64,000 bases of DNA. Origin: Mycobacterium lentiflavum. GTDB taxonomy: Bacteria; Actinomycetota; Actinomycetes; Mycobacteriales; Mycobacteriaceae. The notes below the pieces were generated by a model, which had not been told where the DNA came from, made no database searches, and saw only the letters and a program-made list of their open reading frames with translations. The stretch lies in assembly GCF_022374895.2 (NCBI RefSeq), contig NZ_CP092423.2, positions 1,240,001 to 1,304,000 of the forward strand, read 5' to 3'. This document shows, in pieces, positions 35,792 through 44,869 of this stretch (positions are counted from its first letter, which is position 1; each line of letters opens with the position of its first letter). Position numbers and translations under genes: made by a program.

Positions 35792-36073
35792 TCAGTGGTC
35801 GTGATCGTGGGTGTCGCCAAGGGAAGGGGTAGGCGCCTCCTCGCCGATGCGCTCGCGGGCCTCGGCCATCACGTCGGCGAGTTTGAGTCGTGCCGACTCC
35901 GCGGCCGTCTCGGCTTTGCGGGTGCCGCGCAGTCCGAGTTCGGCGGTCGCCACGGCGGTCTGGTGCAGCGGCGCCTTGGCCACCGCCTTGCGGACCACCT
36001 CATAAGCCGTCACGCCGACCAGGCCGGTGAATACCGTTCCCGCCGCCTTCGCCAGTAGCCCGTATGCCGCCAT
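35792..36073 (-). CDS. pacL1: PacL1-like metallochaperone/scaffold of CtpC (DUF1490)
   Basis: A 93-residue protein matching Mtb Rv3269 (PacL1) in length. The N-terminal hydrophobic segment (about 3-24) anchors it in the membrane. A central Ala/Glu/Arg-rich helix (TAELGLRGTRKAETAAESA) follows, and the C-terminus ends DTHDHDH, the His/Asp zinc-binding tail. In Mtb PacL1 stabilises CtpC and binds zinc. The ATG at 36073 is preferred: GGAAGGA lies upstream and the alternative start at 36109 falls inside the palindrome at 36104-36118. Confidence 0.88.
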   Translation of the reverse strand: MAAYGLLAKAAGTVFTGLVGVTAYEVVRKAVAKAPLHQTAVATAELGLRGTRKAETAAESARLKLADVMAEARERIGEEAPTPSLGDTHDHDH

Positions 36074-36103
36074 GCCGGTTCCTTCCCGTCGCCGCCTCGT
36101 TAA

Positions 36104-36118
36104 TGACAACGATTATCA
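36104..36118. promoter_or_regulatory. Imperfect palindrome, possible metal-regulator box upstream of pacL1-ctpC
   Basis: TGACAACGATTATCA: arms TGACAA and TTATCA (one mismatch) around CGA. It resembles Zur/Fur-type boxes of the form TGA-N-AA-N3-TT-N-TCA. It lies 31 bases upstream of the pacL1 ATG. The binding protein is inferred; an ArsR/SmtB repressor is also possible. Confidence 0.45.
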
Positions 36119-36134
36119 GATAGTTATCGCGGTG

Positions 36135-36198
36135 GCGACATAAACAGCGAAGTTGTCGCGCCGTCCACTTCATGCTGGCATGAAATTAACATATATGT
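36135..36198. promoter_or_regulatory. Two further inverted repeats in the pacL1 promoter region
   Basis: GCGACA (36135-36140) pairs with TGTCGC (36154-36159). ACATATATGT (36189-36198) is a perfect AT-rich palindrome within an AT-rich stretch that is unusual for this genome. Both lie in the 147-base gap between pacL1 and the upstream gene. Confidence 0.4.
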
Positions 36199-36220
36199 AT
36201 TGCGATATCAACATGTGTTG

Positions 36221-36940
36221 TCAGAGGATGCGGGTGATCTTCTCGGTCTCGACGCGGCGCTGCAGCGCCGCCGGATCCGGGTTGGCGACCTGCACCAACG
36301 AGGCGCCGATGGACATGACGGCCAGCAGGCCGTCGACCAACTCGGTGGGGCCCGGCCACGAGGCGGTGGAAAGCACCCGATCCTTGGCCATCAAACCCCT
36401 TGTCGCCGCAGAGCTTTCACAGTCGGCCAGGACTTCTTCGACGGACCGGCCGGCCAGCGCGGGGCCGGGATGGCGTTCGGCGACGATCTGGTCGCCGTGC
36501 ACCCGCACCGCGGTGGCGTAATCGGTGACGCCGATCGGCAGGTCCGGCGCCGGGCGGCCGAACGGATCCAGCGACAACACTGCGACCTCGCCGCCGGGCT
36601 CGACCGCCGCGTCGGCCTCGTCGAGCCGTTCGGTGGTGCACAGTGCCAGGTCGCCCGGCCCGTCGAGAACCGCCTCGGCGCCGATCCACCACACCCCGAA
36701 CAGCACCGCCGCGGTCTGCCAATGCGCCGGCAGCAAGATCGCCACCCGGCTGTGCGGGCCCGCGCCCAACTCGTCGCGTAATAGGTTGCCGGTCTTGGCC
36801 GCCCAGTTGGCCAGGGTCACCGCGGACAACTCGATGCGCTCGCCGGTCGCGTCGTCGTAATAGGTGATGCGCGGACCGACGGGGTCGGCGGCCAGCATCG
36901 GATCGAGGATTGCCCCGGATAGCGTGGTCAGTTGATGCAC
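36221..36940 (-). CDS. TIGR03089-family protein (Rv3268-like), AMP-ligase N-domain-like
   Basis: A 239-residue protein resembling the N-terminal part of acyl-CoA/AMP ligases: ITYYDDATGERIELSAVTLANWAAK and VAILLPAHWQTAAVLFGVWWIGA. It lacks the AMP-binding STSGTTG loop and the C-terminal catalytic domain, so a complete adenylation reaction is not expected. Function unknown. The gene overlaps the end of the lcp1 gene by 13 bases on the same strand, as Rv3267-Rv3268 in Mtb, suggesting a link to cell-wall assembly. Confidence 0.8.
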   Translation of the reverse strand: MHQLTTLSGAILDPMLAADPVGPRITYYDDATGERIELSAVTLANWAAKTGNLLRDELGAGPHSRVAILLPAHWQTAAVLFGVWWIGAEAVLDGPGDLALCTTERLDEADAAVEPGGEVAVLSLDPFGRPAPDLPIGVTDYATAVRVHGDQIVAERHPGPALAGRSVEEVLADCESSAATRGLMAKDRVLSTASWPGPTELVDGLLAVMSIGASLVQVANPDPAALQRRVETEKITRIL

Positions 36941-38394
36941 TCCGGCTTGTCGCTGCCGGCCGTCAGGATCGGTGAGGGCGCAGGAACATTCGGATCGGTG
37001 GCCGACTGGTTCGTCACTCGTGCCGGTGCTGTCGTACCGCCCGACAGGCCCGAGCCCGGTCCGGTGTAGTCGTTGGCCAGCACCACCCGGACCGATCCCG
37101 GCGCCAGCGACGCATCGGGGACCACAGGCAACCCGCCCAGCTCCTTGGAGACTTCCTGGGCGCCCATGTCGTCGGGCTTGTTGGCGCGCACCTGGCTGGA
37201 TTTGACGTGGCTGCCGTCGTTGTTGCCCGCCGCGCCGGTGGTAAATCCCTTGGAGCTCAACACATCTGACACCGCAGCCGCCAGTCCGTTGATGTCGGTG
37301 TCGTTGACGACGGTGGCGGTGGTCTTGGCGGGAGTGTAGGCCAGTTGCTCGGTTTTGCCCTGATCCTGGTCGTGCAACAGGCTGGCGACCCAGTCCTGAA
37401 CCTGGTGCGGGTCCACCCGGACCACGCTCTGCATGCCGTCGTCGCTCCAGCCGGCCCCGTCGAGCACCGGGATGGTGGCGAAGGCGACGTTACCGCCGGC
37501 CAGCTTCTGCAGCTGCTGCACGAAATCCATCACGTCCCAGCCCTGGGAGATCACCACCGAGCGCTGCACGGCGGCCTCCAGCTTCTTCAGCGTGCTGGGG
37601 CTCGACAACGTCTGGCCGGAGATCACCCGGTGGGCCAGCGACGCCATCACGACCTGCTGGCGCACCACCCGGTCGAGGTCACCGCGCGGCAGGTCGTGGC
37701 GCTGACGCACGAAGCTGAGCGCCTCGGCCCCGTCCAGCTTCTGCGGACCGGCCGGGAAGTCTGCACCTGAAAGCGGTTCGTATACAGCATCTTTGAGACA
37801 CACGTTGACGCCGCCGAGCGCATCGGTGATCAAAGCGAAGCCCAGCAGCCCGATCTCGGCGTAGTGGTCGACGGTGACACCGGTGAGGTCGGCGACGGTC
37901 TTGATCAAGGCCTCGCGGCCGGCCTCGGTTCCCTGAACGGCGGCGTCCTCGGCCGAATCGCCGGCCTTGACCAGGTTGGTCCGCTTGGCTTCCCGGGTTT
38001 GGCCGTAGACCCCGTTGATCTTCGTCTTGCCCAGACCGGGCGCTACCACATAGGAGTCGCGCGGAATCGAGATCGCGGTGGCCGACTTCCCGTTGTTCGG
38101 TATCCGGACCAGGATGATGGTGTCGGTGTTGGTGGCTTCCTCGTCACCGGCTTTCAGCGTCGCCAGCTCATCGGGAGTCAACGGGTTGCCGTGCGCGTCG
38201 GTGCGGCTGTCCAGGCCGACCAGCAGGATGTCGATCGCGCCGTCGTCGCCGCCCTTACCTAGCGACGGCGCCGACATGTGGAAGATGCCGTCTTCGAATG
38301 CCCGGACGTTGTTCCACGCCACGCCCGTGCCGAGAACGACGGCGACGGCTAGCACAGTGGCAACAACACGAACCACACGCTGCACAAGCATCAC
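36928..38394 (-). CDS. lcp1: LytR-CpsA-Psr ligase Lcp1 (arabinogalactan attachment)
   Basis: A 488-residue LCP protein with one membrane anchor (about 8-25) and an extracytoplasmic LCP domain at about 54-280. Landmarks are IDILLVGLDSR, TDTIILVRIPNN and ISIPRDSYV, with the Arg/Asp residues that bind polyprenyl pyrophosphate, and SFVRQRHDLPRGDLDRVVRQQ. A LytR_C domain spans about 365-445. Mtb Rv3267 (Lcp1) joins arabinogalactan to peptidoglycan at the outer face of the membrane. The divergent rmlD/wbbL genes build the rhamnose linker it transfers. The start at 38394 has a second Met right after it. Confidence 0.9.
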   Translation of the reverse strand: MMLVQRVVRVVATVLAVAVVLGTGVAWNNVRAFEDGIFHMSAPSLGKGGDDGAIDILLVGLDSRTDAHGNPLTPDELATLKAGDEEATNTDTIILVRIPNNGKSATAISIPRDSYVVAPGLGKTKINGVYGQTREAKRTNLVKAGDSAEDAAVQGTEAGREALIKTVADLTGVTVDHYAEIGLLGFALITDALGGVNVCLKDAVYEPLSGADFPAGPQKLDGAEALSFVRQRHDLPRGDLDRVVRQQVVMASLAHRVISGQTLSSPSTLKKLEAAVQRSVVISQGWDVMDFVQQLQKLAGGNVAFATIPVLDGAGWSDDGMQSVVRVDPHQVQDWVASLLHDQDQGKTEQLAYTPAKTTATVVNDTDINGLAAAVSDVLSSKGFTTGAAGNNDGSHVKSSQVRANKPDDMGAQEVSKELGGLPVVPDASLAPGSVRVVLANDYTGPGSGLSGGTTAPARVTNQSATDPNVPAPSPILTAGSDKPECIN

Positions 38395-38478
38395 ACTAGG
38401 TTACTTGCGACACAGTCGCTTCTCGGGTAGCCAGCAGCGGCGTGGCCCGTCCTTTCCGGGACATGCCAGACTCGAACC

Positions 38479-39396
38479 ATGTCGGGCAGGATCGTCGTCA
38501 CCGGAGCCGGTGGACAGCTGGGCGGTTGTTTGGCGGCCCTCGGCGCTGACCAGGGACGCAACGTGCTGGCACTGACGTCCGCGCAGTGGGACATCACCGA
38601 CCCGGCCGCCGCCGAGGCGATCGTGACAGGCGGCGATGTCGTCATCAATTGCGCCGCCTACACCGATGTCGACGGCGCCGAGAGCGACGAAGCGCGGGCG
38701 TACGCGGTCAATGAGGCCGCGCCGGCGCACATCGCGCGGGCCTGCGCGCGGGCCGGCGCCCGGCTGATCCACGTCTCGACCGACTTCGTTTTCGCCGGTG
38801 ATTACGCCGATCCCCATCCGTTCGAACCCAGCGACGAGACCACGCCGCGCGGCGTCTACGCATGCAGCAAGCGCGCCGGCGAGGTGGCCGTGCTGGCGGC
38901 GCTGCCGGAGCCTTCCCAGTGCACGGTGGTCCGCACCGCCTGGGTCTACACCGGCGGCACCGGCAAGGACTTCGTCGCGGTCATGCGCAGGCTCGCGGCC
39001 GGTGAGGGCCCGATCAAGGTCGTCGACGACCAGGTCGGCTCGCCCACCTACGTTGCCGACTTGGCCGCCGCACTGCTCCAGATCGCCGACGACCGCGTGC
39101 CCGGGCCGATCCTGCACGCCGCCAACGAGGGCGCCGTCTCGCGATTCGGCTTGGCCCGCGCGGTGTTCGAGGAGTGTGGCGCCGACCCCGACCGGGTGAA
39201 CCCGGTCAGCACCGCCGATTTTCCCCGTCCCGCGCCCCGCCCGACCTACTCCGCGTTGTCGAGCCGGCAGTCCGCGGCGGCGGGCATGACGCCGCTACGG
39301 CCCTGGCGCCCTGCGCTTGTCGCCGCGCTGGCCGCGCGCACCTCGTCAGAGGGGCCGGTCCCGGCGCAACGACCGATAATCTCTACGCGTGACTGA
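38479..39396 (+). CDS. rmlD: dTDP-4-dehydrorhamnose reductase RmlD
   Basis: A 305-residue short-chain dehydrogenase that makes dTDP-L-rhamnose, the sugar of the arabinogalactan linker. The N-terminal NADPH motif is IVVTGAGGQLGG; NCAAYTDVDGAE, STDFVFAGD and the catalytic YACSK (YxxxK) are present. Its stop overlaps the wbbL GTG by 8 bases, and manC follows, so three nucleotide-sugar genes form one operon divergent from lcp1. Confidence 0.93.
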   Translation: MSGRIVVTGAGGQLGGCLAALGADQGRNVLALTSAQWDITDPAAAEAIVTGGDVVINCAAYTDVDGAESDEARAYAVNEAAPAHIARACARAGARLIHVSTDFVFAGDYADPHPFEPSDETTPRGVYACSKRAGEVAVLAALPEPSQCTVVRTAWVYTGGTGKDFVAVMRRLAAGEGPIKVVDDQVGSPTYVADLAAALLQIADDRVPGPILHAANEGAVSRFGLARAVFEECGADPDRVNPVSTADFPRPAPRPTYSALSSRQSAAAGMTPLRPWRPALVAALAARTSSEGPVPAQRPIISTRD

Positions 39397-40285
39397 CGTC
39401 CTGCCGGTCGTGACGGTGACCTATTCGCCGGGCCACCACCTCGAACGTTTTCTGGCTTCGCTGTCGCTGGCCACCGAGCGTCCGGTCAGCGTTCTGATGG
39501 CCGACAACGGGTCCACCGATGGCGCCCCGCAGGCGGCGGTCCAGCGCTATCCGAATGTGCGGCTGTTCAGCACCGGAGGCAATCTCGGGTATGGCACCGC
39601 GGTCAACCGTGCGATCGAGTACCTGTCCGAGCGCGGGGAGATCGACGACTGGGTGCTGGTGGCCAACCCGGACGTGCAGTGGGGCCCGAACAGCATCGAC
39701 GCGCTGCTGGAGGCGGCCACCCGCTGGCCGCAGGCCGGCGCGCTGGGCCCGCTGATCCACGATCCCGACGGCTCGGTGTATCCGTCGGCGCGCCACCTGC
39801 CCAGCCTGATCCGCGGCGGCATGCACGCGGTGATCGGGCCATTCTGGAAGCGCAACCCCTGGACGGCGGCCTACCGCCAGGAGCGGCTCGAGCCCAGCGA
39901 ACGTCCGGTGGGCTGGCTCTCGGGATCGTGTCTGCTGCTGCGCCGTTCGGCCTACGGTCAGATCGGCGGGTTCGACGAGCGCTACTTCATGTATATGGAG
40001 GACGTCGACCTCGGCGACCGGCTCGGCAAGGCCGGCTGGCTCAACGTCTACGTGCCGTCCGCCGAAGTGCTGCACCATAAGGGCCATTCCACCGGGGACG
40101 ATCCGGCCAGCCACCTCGCGGCCCATCACCGCAGCACCTATATCTTTCTGGCAGACCGGCATACCGGTTGGTGGCTGGCTCCGCTGCGCTGGGTGTTGCG
40201 GGCCTCGTTGGCGCTGCGCTCGGCTCTGATGGTGCGCAGCTCGCGCCGGCAGCGCTCGGAGAAGTCGGCAGAAAGGCGGCACTGA
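39389..40285 (+). CDS. wbbL: Rhamnosyltransferase WbbL (GlcNAc-PP-decaprenol L-rhamnosyltransferase)
   Basis: A 298-residue GT2-family glycosyltransferase. It has VVTVTYSPGHHLERFL, MADNGSTDGAP, and the NPDVQW metal/nucleotide motif, followed by GWLSGSCLLLRR and FDERYFMYMEDVDLGDRL. It adds rhamnose to decaprenyl-PP-GlcNAc, the second step of linker synthesis, at the inner membrane face; the Mtb orthologue is essential. The GTG start at 39389 lies inside rmlD. It is followed one base later by the TTG start of manC. Confidence 0.92.
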   Translation: MTDVLPVVTVTYSPGHHLERFLASLSLATERPVSVLMADNGSTDGAPQAAVQRYPNVRLFSTGGNLGYGTAVNRAIEYLSERGEIDDWVLVANPDVQWGPNSIDALLEAATRWPQAGALGPLIHDPDGSVYPSARHLPSLIRGGMHAVIGPFWKRNPWTAAYRQERLEPSERPVGWLSGSCLLLRRSAYGQIGGFDERYFMYMEDVDLGDRLGKAGWLNVYVPSAEVLHHKGHSTGDDPASHLAAHHRSTYIFLADRHTGWWLAPLRWVLRASLALRSALMVRSSRRQRSEKSAERRH

Positions 40286-40286
40286 G

Positions 40287-41366
40287 TTGGCGATTGCCGG
40301 AGTGGATGCGGTGATTCTGGTCGGCGGCAAGGGCACTCGCCTGCGGCCGCTGACGTTGTCGGCGCCCAAGCCGATGCTGCCGACGGCCGGGGTGCCGTTT
40401 CTCACCCACATGTTGTCGCGCATCGCCGCGGCGGGTGTCGAGCACGTCATCCTGAGCACCTCTTACAAGGCCGGGGTGTTCGAAGCGGAGTTCGGTGACG
40501 GGTCAGAGCTGGGTCTGGAGATCGAGTACGTCACCGAAGAGGAGCCGCTGGGCACCGGCGGCGGCATCGCCAACATCGCGGACAAGTTGCGCCACGACAC
40601 CGCGCTGATCTTCAACGGCGATGTGCTCTCCGGCGCCGACCTCGGCCAGCTGGTGGAATCGCACCGGGCCAACCAGGCCGACGTGACGTTGCACCTGGTG
40701 CGGGTGGGTGATCCGCGTGCCTTCGGTTGCGTGCCGACCGACGAGAACGACCGCGTCTTGGCTTTTCTGGAGAAGACCGAGGATCCGCCGACCGATCAGA
40801 TCAACGCCGGCACCTACGTTTTCGAGCGCGAGATCATCGACCGGATTCCGCGCGGGCGGCCGGTGTCGGTCGAGCGCGAGGTGTTCCCAGCGTTGTTGTC
40901 GGACCCTGACGTCAAGGTCTGCGGCTATGTCGACGCCACCTACTGGCGAGACATGGGCACCCCGGACGACTTCGTCCGCGGATCGTCGGACCTGGTGCGC
41001 GGCATCGTCACGTCCCCCGCGCTGCACGGTCATCACGGCGAGAAGCTGGTGCACGAAGGCGCGGCGGTGTCGCCCGGTGCGGTGCTGATCGGTGGCACGG
41101 TCGTCGGGCGCGGCGCCGAGATCGGTCCGGGCGTGCGGCTGGACGGCGCGGTGATCTTCGACGGCGTCAAGATCGAGGCGGGCAGCGTGGTCGAGCGCTC
41201 GATCGTCGGCTTCGGGGCCCGCATCGGTCCGCGGGCGCTGATCCGCGACGGGGTGATCGGCGACGGCGCCGACATCGGTGCGCGCTGCGAGCTGTTGCGC
41301 GGCGCCCGGGTCTGGCCCGGCGTGTCGATTCCCGACGGCGGGATCCGCTACTCCAGCGACGTCTGA
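40287..41366 (+). CDS. manC: Mannose-1-phosphate guanylyltransferase ManC (annotated manB in Mtb)
   Basis: A 359-residue sugar nucleotidyltransferase with the signature VDAVILVGGKGTRLRPLT (residues about 6-23), GTGGGIANIA, and NGDVLSG (metal-binding Asp). A left-handed β-helix follows (about 260-345: VVGRGAEIGPGVRLDGAVI, hexapeptide repeats). It makes GDP-mannose for PIM, LAM and mannoprotein synthesis. TTG start, unusual, one base after the wbbL stop; this is supported by the close match of the next residues to the family. The Mtb orthologue (Rv3264c) was called manB although it is a guanylyltransferase. Confidence 0.9.
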   Translation: MAIAGVDAVILVGGKGTRLRPLTLSAPKPMLPTAGVPFLTHMLSRIAAAGVEHVILSTSYKAGVFEAEFGDGSELGLEIEYVTEEEPLGTGGGIANIADKLRHDTALIFNGDVLSGADLGQLVESHRANQADVTLHLVRVGDPRAFGCVPTDENDRVLAFLEKTEDPPTDQINAGTYVFEREIIDRIPRGRPVSVEREVFPALLSDPDVKVCGYVDATYWRDMGTPDDFVRGSSDLVRGIVTSPALHGHHGEKLVHEGAAVSPGAVLIGGTVVGRGAEIGPGVRLDGAVIFDGVKIEAGSVVERSIVGFGARIGPRALIRDGVIGDGADIGARCELLRGARVWPGVSIPDGGIRYSSDV

Positions 41367-41371
41367 GCGGG

Positions 41372-41911
41372 TCACCGTGCCTGAGTCGCGCGCGAAACCA
41401 GGTGCGCGAGGGCGTAATCCGTGCCGGGTGGCAGCGCGTCGGCCGGCCACCACCGCAAGTCGTCGGATTCCTCGCTGATCGCGATCTGCGCACCCGGCGG
41501 CGCGTGGGCGACGAATTGCAGGTCCAGATGCCGGGTCGGGATACCCAGCGAGCAGGTGACCGGGTGGACGTGAATCGCGGCCAGCTCCGGTGCGATACGC
41601 AGGTCGGGCACGCCGGATTCCTCGACGGCTTCGCGCAGCGCCGCGGCCACAATGTCGGCGTCGTCGTCGTCGCAGTGGCCCCCGAGCTGGACCCAGCGGC
41701 CTAACCGGGGATGCAGGGTCAGCAGCACCCGGGTGCCGGTGTCGTCGACCACGATCGCCGACGCCGTGACGTGGCCGGCTTCGCACTCGCGGCGGCAGGC
41801 GTCGGGACGGCCGTACGCGAAGGCCAGCACCGCGTGCCGCAGCGAGTCCTGCGTCGGGTCGGGTGCCCGCCAGTCGGTGAGCACCGAGATAGCCGAATCG
41901 CGGACGCTCAC
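41372..41911 (-). CDS. Nudix hydrolase
   Basis: A 179-residue Nudix protein. The Nudix box reads GGHCDDDDADIVAAALREAV then EESGV; the catalytic REAVEE core is intact, while the seventh position is Asp where Glu is usual. The N-terminal helix TQDSLRHAVLAFAYGRPDAC is typical of NUDIX proteins annotated with coenzyme F420-related genes. The substrate is unknown. The GTG at 41911 overlaps the mamA stop by four bases (GTGA), so it is the last gene of fbiA-fbiB-mamA-nudix. It converges on manC. Confidence 0.8.
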   Translation of the reverse strand: MSVRDSAISVLTDWRAPDPTQDSLRHAVLAFAYGRPDACRRECEAGHVTASAIVVDDTGTRVLLTLHPRLGRWVQLGGHCDDDDADIVAAALREAVEESGVPDLRIAPELAAIHVHPVTCSLGIPTRHLDLQFVAHAPPGAQIAISEESDDLRWWPADALPPGTDYALAHLVSRATQAR

Positions 41912-43497
41912 CGGGTGCCGCGCCTGGCCCGGCGGTCGCGCAGCGTGTGCCACGCCGCTCGGCACTGCGCGACGACATCGGGCGACCAGCCGAGGCCGTC
42001 GATCAGGACGTGACGATCGACGGCGTCGAGTGCCTTCTCGATTTCGTTGGCCTTCAGCAGCAGATCCACATCCGCGGCCAGTTCGGCGCCGGCCAGCGCC
42101 GGGGCGGGAATGGGCAGCTGCTCGGCTTCGGTCGGCTCCAGTTCCAAGATGCCTCCACCGTAACTACGTCCCATGATCTCGGCGAAAGCGAACGTCGCGC
42201 TGTTGTGGAACACCGCCGCGAACGCCGTTGGGTCCGCCCGGCTTCCGGGGGAGCCCACCAGCCGCACCCGGTGCACGGTGTCGGTGCTGGTCGCCGCGGC
42301 GGCGTTGACGGTCAGCCGCGGGGCCAGGTGAATCTGGCGCAGCAGGAACAGATCGGGGACCCACAGCGACGGGGTTCGCCACCACGGCGCACGGATCGAG
42401 CACTTATAGCCGAGGTGAACCCCGGCGGCCTCACCGGCGTCGATGTGCACGGTCAGCGCCGGATCGGCGGGCTCCGCCGGGGCGTCGAGCAGCCAGGTCC
42501 GCTGGCCGGCCGCGATATCGCTTGCCCGGCAATCGGTGTCGTAGACCAGACCGCACAGCTGGCTGCTGCGCGAGACGAGCGGGACGCAGTGCGGTTGCAG
42601 GCCCAGCTCGCGGGCCTGTGCGTCGGTGAAGGTGAAGAAGCTGTTGCGGCCGGTGACGATGCCGACGTCGACGTCGGCGATGGCCCCGAGCCGCGTCATC
42701 GTGTCGGACTGGTTGAGCGTGCGCAGCAGCCCGATCGCGGCGGGGTCCAAGAAATACTTGGTCCACTTCTCCTTCTCGTGCAGCAGCGCGGGCGCGGCTT
42801 CGCCGTCGAGGTCCGCGTGCGCGAGCGCGTCGGCATCGGCCAGCTGGATCGTGCGAATTCGCGCGGGCCCCGCACCGGCCACCCCGCAGAACAACACCAC
42901 TTCCTGCAGAATGCCGTCGAAAACCAGGCGTGCAAATGTGACCAGAGTGATTTCGCGGTAACGCGCGAGCAGAAATTCGCGCAATTGTGCGGCATAGCTG
43001 ACTTGCAGCAATTCGGCGGGCAATACCAAACCCACCCGCCCGCCGTCGCGCACCATTACCGTGCTCGCGACGACGAAAGGGACCCAGGCATTGGTCAGCC
43101 TGCTGGGGCGCAGCCCCTCCCGCCGCATCAGCTCCAGCGCTGGCTCTCGTTGCTCGGGCGCCCAGTTGCCGAATCGGACGTAGGGCGGATTGCCCGCCAC
43201 CCCGTCCCAGCCGGTCGCCTCGAATTCGGCGACCCAGCCGAACAGATTCGCGGTGTCGACCGGAGCGAATCGTCGTGCCTTGAGCGCCTCTTGTGGCACG
43301 AGTTCCACGCCCCGCACTTGCGAACTGAGCGCGGCCAGTTCGCGCAGGATCCGGCCGTCGCCGCACGCGGGTTCGAGGATCCGGGGTCCGGCCTCGCGCA
43401 CCCAGCGGGCCAGAAACCGCGCCACCGACGCCGGCGTGTAATAGCCGCCGCGAACCTTGTCGGCCGACGCGGCCGCCTTGCCCGCGAACGTCTTCAC
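41908..43497 (-). CDS. mamA: DNA N6-adenine methyltransferase MamA
   Basis: A 529-residue type II-like adenine methylase. SAM motif I is ILEPACGDGRIL (40-51) and the catalytic NPPY is at 103-106. The remaining ~400 residues are a target-recognition region. No restriction endonuclease is adjacent, so it is a solitary methylase. Mtb MamA (Rv3263) methylates CTGGAG sites and influences promoter activity, including under hypoxia. GTG start; it begins 10 bases after fbiB and overlaps the nudix gene by four bases. Confidence 0.9.
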   Translation of the reverse strand: MKTFAGKAAASADKVRGGYYTPASVARFLARWVREAGPRILEPACGDGRILRELAALSSQVRGVELVPQEALKARRFAPVDTANLFGWVAEFEATGWDGVAGNPPYVRFGNWAPEQREPALELMRREGLRPSRLTNAWVPFVVASTVMVRDGGRVGLVLPAELLQVSYAAQLREFLLARYREITLVTFARLVFDGILQEVVLFCGVAGAGPARIRTIQLADADALAHADLDGEAAPALLHEKEKWTKYFLDPAAIGLLRTLNQSDTMTRLGAIADVDVGIVTGRNSFFTFTDAQARELGLQPHCVPLVSRSSQLCGLVYDTDCRASDIAAGQRTWLLDAPAEPADPALTVHIDAGEAAGVHLGYKCSIRAPWWRTPSLWVPDLFLLRQIHLAPRLTVNAAAATSTDTVHRVRLVGSPGSRADPTAFAAVFHNSATFAFAEIMGRSYGGGILELEPTEAEQLPIPAPALAGAELAADVDLLLKANEIEKALDAVDRHVLIDGLGWSPDVVAQCRAAWHTLRDRRARRGTR

Positions 43498-43507
43498 CCG
43501 GTCAGTA

Positions 43508-44869
43508 TCACTTGCGGATCAGCAGATCTCCGGGATTCACGGGTTCGCGCAACCCTTCGGGCCGTGCTTCTTCGGCGGCGTAGCCGATCGCGATGCCGCC
43601 CAACGGCTCCCAATCGGCGGGCAGCTCCAGCTCGGCGCGGACCAGGTCGGCGGCAAAGATCGTCGAGCCGATCCAGCAGCTGCCCACCCCCCGAACGGCC
43701 AGCGCGACCAGCAGTGCCTGCACGGCCGCGCCGACCGCGACGGTGAACATGGTGTGCTCGGCGTCGGTGCGCTCAGCATCGGGATAGGTGTGGGCGCCCT
43801 CGGGCACCAGCATCGGGACGATGACCTCGGGTGCCTCGTAGAGGATCTGGCCGCGCGCCACTCGCCGATCGATCGCGTCGTCCGGCTTTCCGTCACCGGC
43901 CAGGTCGGTGCGCCACTTGTCCTTCATCCGGTCGAGCAGCCGGGTCCGAGTGGCAGTGCTGCGCAGCCAGACGAACCGCACCGGGCGGGTGTGGTGCGGG
44001 GCCGGCGCGGTCAGCGCCTCGGCGACGGCCGCCTCGATCAGCTCCGGTGGCACCGGCTCGGCGCTGAACCGGCGCACCGACCGGCGCAGCAGCTGAGCTT
44101 CGCGGCGGCCCCTCTCGATGGCTTCGGCCGTGCCGAGCCAGAACAGATCTTCGGGGCCGGGCCGCAGCAGCTGCCGCGCCGTGGTGCCGTCGTCGACGAC
44201 CGTCAGCCCGCGCACGACGGCCACCGGCATCGCGGTCAGCTTGCCCTTGACCAGATCGGCCGCGGCGGCCACTTCGTCGGCCACCGCGATCTCGGTAACC
44301 ACCAATTCGTTGCCGTGCTCGTCGACCGCGCCCGAATAGCCGTGCAGCACAGCCAGTCCCGCCGCGCCGATCGCGGCGTCGATCTGACCGTTGCGCCAGG
44401 CCCGGCCCATCGTGTCGGTGATCACCACCGCGACGTCGACGCCGAGCTTCTCGCGCAGCGCGGAGCGCAGGGCCGCGGCGCTGCCGTCGGGGTCCAGCGG
44501 CAGCAGCGCGAGTTCGCTTCGGCCGACGTTGGATCCGTCGACGCCGGCGGCGGCCTGCACCAGGCCAAGGTGGTTCTCGGTGATCAGCGTGCGGCCCTTG
44601 CGGGCCAGCACCCGCACCGCCTCGCCGTCGACCAGTTTGCGGCGGAGCTCGTCGCGCTCCTCGGGGTCCTCGGGCGCGGCCACCAGGCGGCCCTCGCACT
44701 TGGACACCACCTTGCTGGTGACCACCACGACATCGCTGTCGCGCAGCCACGGGGCGGCCGCGGCGACTGCCGCGCCGAGATCGTCGCCGGGGCGGAACTC
44801 GGGAAGCCCGGTGACGGGCAGGATCTCGATCGTCGCGGCGCTGCCGTGCTCCTTCGGGGTATCGGTCAT
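43508..44869 (-). CDS. fbiB: Coenzyme F420:L-glutamate ligase / nitroreductase FbiB
   Basis: A 453-residue two-domain enzyme. The N-terminal CofE-like ligase (about 1-245) has [14 protein letters not shown] and [18 protein letters not shown]. The C-terminal FMN-dependent nitroreductase-like domain (about 255-453) has [17 protein letters not shown]. It adds glutamates to F420-0 and reduces dehydro-F420-0. The ATG at 44869 overlaps the fbiA stop by four bases (ATGA). F420 is needed for activation of nitroimidazole drugs and for redox defence in mycobacteria. Confidence 0.93.
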   Translation of the reverse strand: MTDTPKEHGSAATIEILPVTGLPEFRPGDDLGAAVAAAAPWLRDSDVVVVTSKVVSKCEGRLVAAPEDPEERDELRRKLVDGEAVRVLARKGRTLITENHLGLVQAAAGVDGSNVGRSELALLPLDPDGSAAALRSALREKLGVDVAVVITDTMGRAWRNGQIDAAIGAAGLAVLHGYSGAVDEHGNELVVTEIAVADEVAAAADLVKGKLTAMPVAVVRGLTVVDDGTTARQLLRPGPEDLFWLGTAEAIERGRREAQLLRRSVRRFSAEPVPPELIEAAVAEALTAPAPHHTRPVRFVWLRSTATRTRLLDRMKDKWRTDLAGDGKPDDAIDRRVARGQILYEAPEVIVPMLVPEGAHTYPDAERTDAEHTMFTVAVGAAVQALLVALAVRGVGSCWIGSTIFAADLVRAELELPADWEPLGGIAIGYAAEEARPEGLREPVNPGDLLIRK

